Shown one piece after another: positions 1 through 5,211 of a stretch of DNA of 8,934 nt (its first letter is position 1; every line of letters starts with the position of its first letter). Origin of the DNA: Chloroflexota bacterium (GTDB taxonomy: Bacteria; Chloroflexota; Anaerolineae; B4-G1); the NCBI GenBank assembly GCA_003648125.1, contig QMOE01000060.1, positions 1-8,934 of the forward strand, given 5' to 3'. A program made the position numbers and the translations under genes. Below the pieces are notes generated by a model. It saw only the letters and a list, made by a program, of their open reading frames with translations, was not told the origin of the DNA and ran no database searches.

Positions 1-113
1 GTGATAGGAGCGGTCTCCACTGTATGCGCCTGAACTTCTCCAATGCTCCTCTGGAGATGATCGAGGAAGGGATCAAGCGACTGGGCAAGGTGATGATGCG
101 CGAGTTCGGATAG
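1..113 (+). CDS. PLP-dependent aminotransferase (class I/II, MocR/LysN-like), C-terminal end only
   Basis: Only the last 36 codons are present, read from base 3 to a TAG at 111-113; the gene starts outside the window. The peptide contains MRLNFSNAPLEMIEEGIKRL followed by a short basic tail. This matches the C-terminus of fold-type I aminotransferases of the 2-aminoadipate/branched-chain/GntR-fused type, where an R-L-N/S-F-S segment supplies the arginine that binds the substrate alpha-carboxylate and is followed by a helix of the 'EMIEEGI.RL' kind. Such enzymes transfer amino groups between amino acids and 2-oxo acids with pyridoxal phosphate in the cytosol. The next gene begins 26 bases downstream, so the two are probably co-transcribed. 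The substrate cannot be told from this fragment. The family call rests on pattern recognition of a short tail and is good but not certain. Confidence 0.7.
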   Translation, partial: DRSGLHCMRLNFSNAPLEMIEEGIKRLGKVMMREFG

Positions 114-139
114 GGGTATCAAGGAACTGGGGGAACTGG

Positions 140-1447
140 ATGTACGAAGTCATTGTCATCGGCGCGGGTTACGGCGGGCTGGCCATCGCTGCTCTGCTGG
201 CCCGCCGTGGGCACCGTGTCCTGGTGTGCGAGCAGAACAAGGTGCTGGGTGGTCGCGCACGCAGTGACGAGCACGATGGCTTCATCCTGGATTGGGGATT
301 GCACGTCAATCGCTTCGGCGATGCGGGGCCGGCGGCCGAGGTGCTGCGCCGCCTGGGTGAGCGCATCGAGTGGGCGGGGGAAGGCAGGGCCGAGCGCTCG
401 TTGGTGCAGTTCAATGGCCGGCTATACCCCCGCCCCGACTCAGTGGGCGGCTATCTGACCACGCCCATGCTCTCCTGGCCGGACCGTCTGCGCCTGATGG
501 CTGTACTCCTGCGCGCGCTGCGTGCCCGGCCCGAGGATTGGTACGCCGTCACCTGGGCCCACTTTGTGCGACGCACCACGCACAGTCCCGCCGTGCTCAA
601 ACTGTGCCGGCTCTTCAACTACGCCATCTATGCCCCGGATATCGAGGTCGCTTCGGCAGGCGAGGTCATCTACTTCGTGCAGCACGCCCTCAAAGCCCCC
701 GCCGTGACCGCGCAGCCGGTGGGCGGTACGGGACAGATTATCCGCAAGTTGGAGGAGGTGATCCGTGAGGGCGATGAGGTGCGCCTGGGTTGCAAGGTGG
801 ATCGTATTCTGTTGGACGAGGGCTGCGTGGCCGGCGTGCTGGCCGATGGCGAGGAGATCACTGCCCAGGCGGTAGTTTTCACTCCGCCGTTGCAACGCCT
901 TTTCCGTCTTGTTCCCGACGAAGCCCTGCCCACCGAGTTCTGGGAATACGCTGCTAACCTGGAGCCGACGGCGTGCATCGCCTATGATTTTGGCCTGCGA
1001 GAGCCTGTGCCCGGTTCCAGTGGCTCGGTGATCAGCCTCGACGGGGCCTTTCTGATGGGCTCTTTCCCGTCCAATTGTGACCCCAGCCTGGCTCCGGAAG
1101 GCATGCAACTCGCCAGCTTCCTCAATGCAGTTCCGGCGCGGGACGCGACCAAGAAGCCGGTGATGGATGCGGAGACGATGCGTCTGCGCCGCTGGATCGC
1201 CGAGACCTTCCCCGGTTTCTTCGACCGTGTGCTCTGGGAGCGACGGCTGGTGATCCCTCTGGTGGATGGTGTGCACCTGCGGGTGGGTCAGGCTTATCCC
1301 GACCGGCATCCCATTGCCTCGCCGCACATCCATGGCCTGTTCTTCGTGGGCGACACGGTGGCCGCACCAGCTTGCAGCGCGGACATCGCTTTCAACGCTG
1401 CGTTGGAGGCGGAGGGGCTGATCGAGGAGTATCTGCTTCAGTGGTGA
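140..1447 (+). CDS. FAD-dependent oxidoreductase, phytoene desaturase (CrtI)-like
   Basis: A 435-residue flavoprotein. A Rossmann dinucleotide motif GAGYGG lies at residues 8-13. An acidic E31 ends the second strand to bind the FAD ribose, and GGRA follows at 37-40. The C-terminal FAD motif is FFVGDTVAAP at 401-410, followed by S413 and a helical 'AFNAALEAEGL' end. This layout is typical of the CrtI/phytoene desaturase-like and amine-oxidase-like family. At 435 residues it is shorter than true CrtI carotenoid desaturases (about 490-510), so carotenoid chemistry should not be assumed; many relatives act on other lipids or are uncharacterised. No signal peptide or membrane segment is seen. The ATG at 140 is preceded by a G-rich Shine-Dalgarno-like stretch (about 129-134). 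No carotenoid synthesis genes (crtB, crtE) are nearby. The gene sits 26 bases after the aminotransferase and 12 bases before the STAS gene, suggesting one transcript. Confidence 0.85.
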   Translation: MYEVIVIGAGYGGLAIAALLARRGHRVLVCEQNKVLGGRARSDEHDGFILDWGLHVNRFGDAGPAAEVLRRLGERIEWAGEGRAERSLVQFNGRLYPRPDSVGGYLTTPMLSWPDRLRLMAVLLRALRARPEDWYAVTWAHFVRRTTHSPAVLKLCRLFNYAIYAPDIEVASAGEVIYFVQHALKAPAVTAQPVGGTGQIIRKLEEVIREGDEVRLGCKVDRILLDEGCVAGVLADGEEITAQAVVFTPPLQRLFRLVPDEALPTEFWEYAANLEPTACIAYDFGLREPVPGSSGSVISLDGAFLMGSFPSNCDPSLAPEGMQLASFLNAVPARDATKKPVMDAETMRLRRWIAETFPGFFDRVLWERRLVIPLVDGVHLRVGQAYPDRHPIASPHIHGLFFVGDTVAAPACSADIAFNAALEAEGLIEEYLLQW

Positions 1448-1459
1448 GGGGGAGGGGCT

Positions 1460-1798
1460 GTGAACCTGGTGGAGAGTAAAATCGGCGATGTGTGTGTGAT
1501 CGCCATTGAGGGGGACGTGGACGCCGGTACCGCGCCCGATCTGGAGCATCGCCTGCACGAGCTGATGCAGTCGGCGGAGCGCAAGTTAGTTTTGGACCTG
1601 GCCGCTGTTCCTTACGTCAGCAGTGCTTTCCTGGGGGTAGTGCTGACTACGGCCAGGGACATTCGTCAGAGGAGGGGCGACTTACGCCTGGCGAATCTGC
1701 AACCCTCAGTCCGGGCAGTGTTCGACCTGGCGGGTTTCAGCGAGTTGTTCAAAATTTACGACGATGTGCACGCGGCGGTCGTCAGCTATCGGGACTGA
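1460..1798 (+). CDS. STAS-domain protein, anti-sigma factor antagonist type (SpoIIAA/RsbV-like)
   Basis: A 112-residue single-domain protein with a GTG start at 1460, chosen because GGGGGAGGGG lies directly upstream (1448-1457). The beta-alpha order is that of SpoIIAA/RsbV proteins: 'VCVIAIEGDVDAGTAPDLE' at the N-terminus, then KLVLDLAAVPYVSS (42-55), where the phosphorylatable serine is expected (S54 or S55), then a helix and 'LRLANLQPSVRAVFDLAGF' near the end. Family members bind an anti-sigma kinase and free a sigma factor when their serine is unphosphorylated. The usual small glycine two residues after the serine pair is replaced by phenylalanine (SSAFLG). No RsbW-type kinase, PP2C phosphatase or sigma factor is encoded in the window, so any partner is elsewhere. 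The gene is embedded in an apparently metabolic operon. A 6-bp inverted repeat (CGTCAG/CTGACG, 1780-1800) overlaps its stop codon. The family call is firm; the role is unknown. Confidence 0.88.
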   Translation: MNLVESKIGDVCVIAIEGDVDAGTAPDLEHRLHELMQSAERKLVLDLAAVPYVSSAFLGVVLTTARDIRQRRGDLRLANLQPSVRAVFDLAGFSELFKIYDDVHAAVVSYRD

Positions 1799-1835
1799 CG
1801 TAATGAGAGCCATTTGTAAAGGATCTGCGGCGTAG

Positions 1836-2924
1836 ATGACCACCGTGATAGCGCGTTCTGCATTGGAGGACGCTCCGGCCCGGATTGCCGAAGCTCTGGC
1901 GATCATTGGCTATCAACCCCAGAAGGATGTTATCTTCATCAAGCCCAACGTCCCGGACTACGGCCCGCCCAATCAGGGATTATACACCGACCCGCGTGTG
2001 GTCGAGGGTTTGTTGCAGGCTCTCGCCGGACGTCCGGTAGTGATCGGCGAGGGAGGGATTGTCGGGCGCGATACGATGAGAGCCTTTCAGCGCACAGGCT
2101 ATGCCGAGCTGGCCCGGCGCTACGGGGCGGAGCTGGTGGACCTGAACGAGGTGGAGCGGGTGGAGGTGGCGTGGGAGTTCGGCACGCTCAAGCTCCCGGC
2201 TCTGCTGCGTACTCACGAGTATATCAACGTAGCCAAGATGAAAACCCACGTCCAGACCGGGGTTACGCTGGGACTCAAGAATCAGAAAGGGCTGCTTTTG
2301 CCGGCCGACAAGCGCGGCTTTCACCGCTGTGGCCTCGACGCCTGCATCCGTGCCCTGGGGCAGGTGGTGCAGCCGGCGTTGACGGTGATTGATGGCATCA
2401 TCGCTCTGGAAGGAGATGGCCCCTGGCGCTACGGCACACCCAAGCCGATGGGTCTGCTGGTGGCCGGCGCGGACCTGGTCGAGGTGGACAACGTCTGCCT
2501 GCGGGTGATGGGCTTCCCGCCGGAACACGCGCCGCACATCCCGTACCGCCGGACAGTGGACGTGGTGGGTCTATCCATCGAAGAGGTGGCGCAGCCCTTC
2601 GCTTTCGACTACCGGGGCTACTTCCGGTACAAAAATGTGTACGAGCACATCACCGACTCGTGCAGCGGGTGCAATTGGACGCTGTATCATACCATGAAGC
2701 TGATCAAAGCCTCGCGATGGCGGCAGCTCAAGTTCGCGTATCGGGGCGTGTGGCGACGGTTGGACATCGTAATGGGCCACGCGGGGGAGTTGGCGGGCCT
2801 GCCGCCCGGTCATGGCAAGGTAATATGCGTAGGTGATTGTGCCCGCAAGTACGCGGCACGACACGGGCTGCCCATTGCTCGTGGCTGCCCGCCCACAGCG
2901 GAGGACGTGGTCAGGTTGCTGTGA
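1836..2924 (+). CDS. DUF362 domain-containing protein with C-terminal cysteine motifs
   Basis: A 362-residue protein of the DUF362 family. Family hallmarks visible are IKPNVP (35-40), the TDPRVVEGLL segment (51-60), VVIGEGG (68-74), INVAKMKTHVQTGVTLGLKN (130-149) and the 'VIDGIIALEGDGPW' strand-loop (184-197). Many DUF362 proteins carry a 2[4Fe-4S] ferredoxin domain, but none is seen here. Instead the last 90 residues hold C276-x2-C279 (SCSGC), C331, C335 (VGDC) and C351 (GCPP), a set that could coordinate a metal or Fe-S cluster. The function of the family is largely unestablished; redox roles are suggested by its ferredoxin fusions. The ATG at 1836 is chosen because an in-frame TAG (1833-1835) sits immediately before it. 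The nearest ribosome binding site, AAAGGA at 1818-1823, is rather distant (12 bases). The gene lies 37 bases after the STAS gene and is probably last in the operon. No signal peptide or membrane segment is seen. Confidence 0.85.
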   Translation: MTTVIARSALEDAPARIAEALAIIGYQPQKDVIFIKPNVPDYGPPNQGLYTDPRVVEGLLQALAGRPVVIGEGGIVGRDTMRAFQRTGYAELARRYGAELVDLNEVERVEVAWEFGTLKLPALLRTHEYINVAKMKTHVQTGVTLGLKNQKGLLLPADKRGFHRCGLDACIRALGQVVQPALTVIDGIIALEGDGPWRYGTPKPMGLLVAGADLVEVDNVCLRVMGFPPEHAPHIPYRRTVDVVGLSIEEVAQPFAFDYRGYFRYKNVYEHITDSCSGCNWTLYHTMKLIKASRWRQLKFAYRGVWRRLDIVMGHAGELAGLPPGHGKVICVGDCARKYAARHGLPIARGCPPTAEDVVRLL

Positions 2925-2949
2925 CTTCGTAGTTTCTGCGTTTCCCCCC

Positions 2950-2978
2950 TTCACATTCTCGCATTTTTGTGATAAAAT
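2950..2978 (+). promoter_or_regulatory. Sigma70-type promoter, extended -10, probably for fadD
   Basis: The -35 box TTCACA (2950-2955, 5 of 6 to TTGACA) is separated by exactly 17 bases from the -10 box TAAAAT (2973-2978, 5 of 6 to TATAAT). A TGA directly before the -10 box (2970-2972) gives the extended -10 form TGnTAAAAT. The surrounding AT-rich patch stands out in a GC-rich window. Transcription would start near base 2985, leaving a leader of about 320 bases before the fadD start codon. Confidence 0.6.
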
Positions 2979-2991
2979 ATAAACGTACCGC

Positions 2992-3073
2992 GCTATCGTG
3001 TCCGCTGGTCAACGTGCTGGTGTCAGGGTACGATAGCATTGCGCCACAGCCGCGCTCCGGCCAATGCGATAGC
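2992..3073. repeat. CGATAGC repeat cluster with inverted pair, candidate operator or leader stem
   Basis: GCTATCGT at 2992-2999 and ACGATAGC at 3030-3037 form an 8-bp perfect inverted repeat with a 30-base centre. A third copy, GCGATAGC, follows at 3066-3073. All three lie within 82 bases, just downstream of the predicted transcription start. Spaced inverted copies of one short word near a promoter fit either repressor binding sites or an RNA stem in the leader. No regulator gene is adjacent, so its identity is unknown. Confidence 0.35.
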
Positions 3074-3216
3074 TGGCATACGCATCCACATCGCCCAGAT
3101 CGAGCGCACCTCTCACGACTAGACCAGATCACAGTCCGCAACATTTACCCTCAGCCGAAGCTACCTGTGCATCCGGTAGACACGCTTTGAATTGGCATCC
3201 CAATCTACATAACTGG

Positions 3217-3299
3217 AAAGGAGGTGCTACCTGCCACTTTGGCCCTATTCGCGATTCGCCGTCTATCACGGTCTCCGAGCGACGTTGCAAAGGAGGTAA
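3217..3299 (+). promoter_or_regulatory. Duplicated strong ribosome binding site with possible leader peptide frame
   Basis: The nine-base word AAAGGAGGT occurs at 3217-3225 and again at 3289-3297; the second copy serves fadD with 9 bases between AGGAGG and the ATG. The first copy is 6 bases upstream of a CTG (3231) that opens a 22-codon frame ending in TAA at 3297-3299, overlapping the fadD ribosome binding site. If translated, this short peptide would be coupled to fadD. CTG initiation is rare, so the frame is only a candidate; the first site may instead be a relic of an older start. The word GCTACCTG is also repeated (3160-3167 and 3226-3233). Confidence 0.3.
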
Positions 3300-3305
3300 T
3301 TAGCA

Positions 3306-5003
3306 ATGGAAGCTGTAATGGAAAAACCCTGGTTGAAGCATTACGAAGAGGGGGTCCCGGCGACAATTGACTACCCCGACACGCTGATGCCCAAAGTCCT
3401 GGCCGATACGGCCAGCAGGTATCCTGACCAGGTGGCCACTGTCTTCAAAGGGGCGAAGCTGACTTACCGCGAGCTCAACGAGCTGGTGGATAAGTTTGCT
3501 GCCGGTCTCCAGAAGCTGGGAGTCAAGAAAGGCGACCGGGTAGCCATCCACCTGCCCAACTGCCCGCAATTCCCCATCGCCTACTACGCCATCCTACGAG
3601 TGGGTGGGATTGTCGTCCCTTGTAACCCGATGTACGTGGCCCGCGAGATGGAGCATCAATTGAACGACTCCGGCGCAGAGGTTATCATCACCCTGAGTGC
3701 GTTCTATCCCCTCATCAAACAGATTCGGGACAAGACCAGGCTGCGCCATGTCGTCGTGGCTAAGATCAAGACCTACTTCCCTGGCCTTCTCAAACTTCTC
3801 TTCACTCTGTTCAAGGAAAAGAAAGACGGCCACGTAGTAGACATCTCCGGTGATGCCAGCACCTACTGGTTCCAGGATGTGCTGGACAGTGCTCCGTCCA
3901 GGCCCACGCCCGTTGATCTGACCTGGGATGACACGGCGGTACTGATGTACACCGGCGGCACCACCGGTGTCTCCAAGGGCGCACAGCTCACTCACAAGAA
4001 CATCTTGGCCAACGCCGTACAGTGCAAGCATTGGTTGAAGACCGCCGCGGCCACCGAGGTCATCCTGGTCACCCTGCCCTTGTTCCACAGCTATGGGATG
4101 ACCACCTGCATGAACCACGGCGTATACACTGCCAGCACACTGCTCCTGGTGCCTAACCCGCGCGACCTCAAGGACGTGTTGGAAACTATTAACAAGCAGC
4201 ATCCCACCATCTACCCCGGTGTGCCGGCCATGTACGTGGCTATCAATAATGATCCGGGCGTCCTGGCCGGGAAGTACGACGTCAAGTCCATCAAGGCGCG
4301 CGTCCGTGGGGCGGCGGGCCTGCCGGTCGAGGTGCAGAAAAAGTTTGAAGAGATCACCGGTGGCAAATTGGTGGAGGGCTACGGTCTGAGCGAGGCCACG
4401 CCCGTGACCCACGCCAATCCCATTTTTGGCGAGAACCGCGTCGGCACTATTGGTCTCCCCTGGCCGGATACCGAAGCGGTGATCATGGACCTAGATACCG
4501 GGGAGAAAATCCTGCCCCCCGGCGAGGTGGGCGAATTGTGCATCCGGGGGCCACAGGTGATGAAGGGCTACTGGAACATGCCCACCGAGACGGCCAACAC
4601 CTTGCGTGGCGGCTGGCTGCACACCGGCGACATCTCCGTCATGGACGAGGATGGCTACTTCAAGATCGTGGACCGCAAGAAGGACATGATCCTGGGCGCC
4701 GGCGGGTTCAACATCTACCCTCGCGAGGTCGAGGATGTATTGTACGAACACCCCAAGGTCAAAGAGGTCGCAGCAGCGGGCGTCCCGGTTGCAGGGAAAG
4801 GGGAGCGGGTCAAGGTGTACATCGTCCTCAAGGAAGGCGAAACAGCCACCGAGGAGGAGATTATCCAGTTTTGTCGCGAGAACCTGGCTCCCTACAAAGT
4901 GCCCAAGTTTGTGGAGTTCCGCGACGAGTTGCCCAAGACCATGGTTGGCAAGATTCTGCGCCGCGTGCTGGTCGAAGAGGAATTGAAAAAGCAGCAGGCA
5001 TAG
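3306..5003 (+). CDS. fadD: Long-chain fatty acid--CoA ligase (acyl-CoA synthetase, AMP-forming)
   Basis: A complete 565-residue member of the ANL adenylating superfamily. It would activate fatty acids to acyl-AMP and then acyl-CoA, feeding beta-oxidation or lipid synthesis, in the cytosol or at the inner face of the membrane. Motifs in order: P-loop YTGGTTGVSKG (215-225), PLFHSYG (258-264), YGLSEATP (359-366), WLHTGD with D442, the hinge region around IVDRKKDMI (454-462), and the C-terminal catalytic lysine K549 in KTMVGKILRR. The length is typical. The ATG at 3306 has an AGGAGG at 3291-3296 with ideal spacing. The segment usually reading like SGAAPLP is RGAAGLP (334-340), a mild departure. 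The gene is monocistronic by appearance: it has its own promoter and a repeat element abuts its stop. Chain-length specificity cannot be read from sequence; a medium-chain or aryl substrate is possible. Confidence 0.93.
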   Translation: MEAVMEKPWLKHYEEGVPATIDYPDTLMPKVLADTASRYPDQVATVFKGAKLTYRELNELVDKFAAGLQKLGVKKGDRVAIHLPNCPQFPIAYYAILRVGGIVVPCNPMYVAREMEHQLNDSGAEVIITLSAFYPLIKQIRDKTRLRHVVVAKIKTYFPGLLKLLFTLFKEKKDGHVVDISGDASTYWFQDVLDSAPSRPTPVDLTWDDTAVLMYTGGTTGVSKGAQLTHKNILANAVQCKHWLKTAAATEVILVTLPLFHSYGMTTCMNHGVYTASTLLLVPNPRDLKDVLETINKQHPTIYPGVPAMYVAINNDPGVLAGKYDVKSIKARVRGAAGLPVEVQKKFEEITGGKLVEGYGLSEATPVTHANPIFGENRVGTIGLPWPDTEAVIMDLDTGEKILPPGEVGELCIRGPQVMKGYWNMPTETANTLRGGWLHTGDISVMDEDGYFKIVDRKKDMILGAGGFNIYPREVEDVLYEHPKVKEVAAAGVPVAGKGERVKVYIVLKEGETATEEEIIQFCRENLAPYKVPKFVEFRDELPKTMVGKILRRVLVEEELKKQQA

Positions 5004-5139
5004 ACCAGGGCTGTTCAGTCCTACGTGCTGTGCTTCCACCCTCATCCCAACCCCTCTCCCTCGTAGGGCGAGGGGCATTGGCTCCCTCTCCCCTGGGGGA
5101 GAGGGCTGGGGTGAGGGGGAGAATTGAACAACCCTGAGC
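5003..5139. mobile_element. MITE-like palindromic repeat element inserted at the fadD stop codon
   Basis: Outer arms CAGGGCTGTTCA (5006-5017) and TGAACAACCCTG (5125-5136) are inverted repeats matching at 11 of 12 positions. The direct repeat CATAGAC flanks the element at 4999-5005 and 5140-5146, as expected for a target-site duplication (7 bases, or 4 bases CATA if the ends extend by three). Inside are further arms: 5039-5060 (C-rich) against 5097-5117 (G-rich, GGGAGAGGGCTGGGGTGAGGG read in two parts), and a 10-bp perfect hairpin CCCTCTCCCC/GGGGAGAGGG (5084-5105). No transposase is encoded, so it would be mobilised in trans. The C-rich inner sequence resembles a short repeat common in Chloroflexota and other bacterial genomes, which often yields spurious 'PLTPALSPRGE' peptides on one strand; that peptide is seen here on the minus strand. 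The left duplication retains the fadD stop codon, so fadD is intact. Confidence 0.65.
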
Positions 5140-5211
5140 CATAGACGGAGTGGACGCCCTGCCTCCGGTCATCCGTCACGTTCTGGATGCGGACTTAAAA
5201 AGGAGCACACG

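Larger units (their letters stand above)
2925..3305 (+). other. Gene-free 381-base leader region upstream of fadD
   Basis: No reading frame here has family resemblance. A GTG-started frame of 73 codons (2969-3190) overlaps the promoter and lacks a ribosome binding site. The stretch is noticeably less GC-rich than its neighbours at its left end. It holds a promoter, a set of CGATAGC repeats, small hairpins (ATTGG-CATC-CCAAT at 3191-3204; CTACC/GGTAG at 3161-3179) and two strong ribosome binding sites, each listed separately where worthwhile. I do not recognise a known riboswitch class; in particular no T-box signature (GGUGGNACC) is present. The most economical reading is a roughly 320-base 5' untranslated leader of fadD. 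Confidence 0.6.

Noticed and set aside
440..1558. Long minus-strand open frame (372 codons) opposite the CrtI-like gene
   Set aside because: It is antisense to a clear flavoprotein, has His/Gln/Arg-rich composition and no family motif; long antisense frames are expected in GC-rich DNA.
1780..1800. CGTCAG/CTGACG inverted repeat at the STAS stop codon as a terminator
   Set aside because: Only 6 bp with a 9-base loop and no T tract; the next gene follows closely, so it is more likely chance or a weak processing stem.
2969..3190. 73-codon plus-strand frame upstream of fadD
   Set aside because: It starts at a GTG inside the promoter -10 region, has no ribosome binding site, and its composition is not protein-like.
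3191..3204. ATTGG-CATC-CCAAT hairpin as a terminator or riboswitch part
   Set aside because: A 5-bp stem is too small to support alone and no T tract follows.
3594..4412. Minus-strand open frame (272 codons) inside fadD
   Set aside because: fadD motifs are intact on the other strand; no ribosome binding site or recognisable domain.
4861..5172. Minus-strand open frame containing PLTPALSPRGEG
   Set aside because: This peptide is a well-known product of translating the CCCTCACCCCA-type repeat; it overlaps the fadD 3' end and the repeat element.
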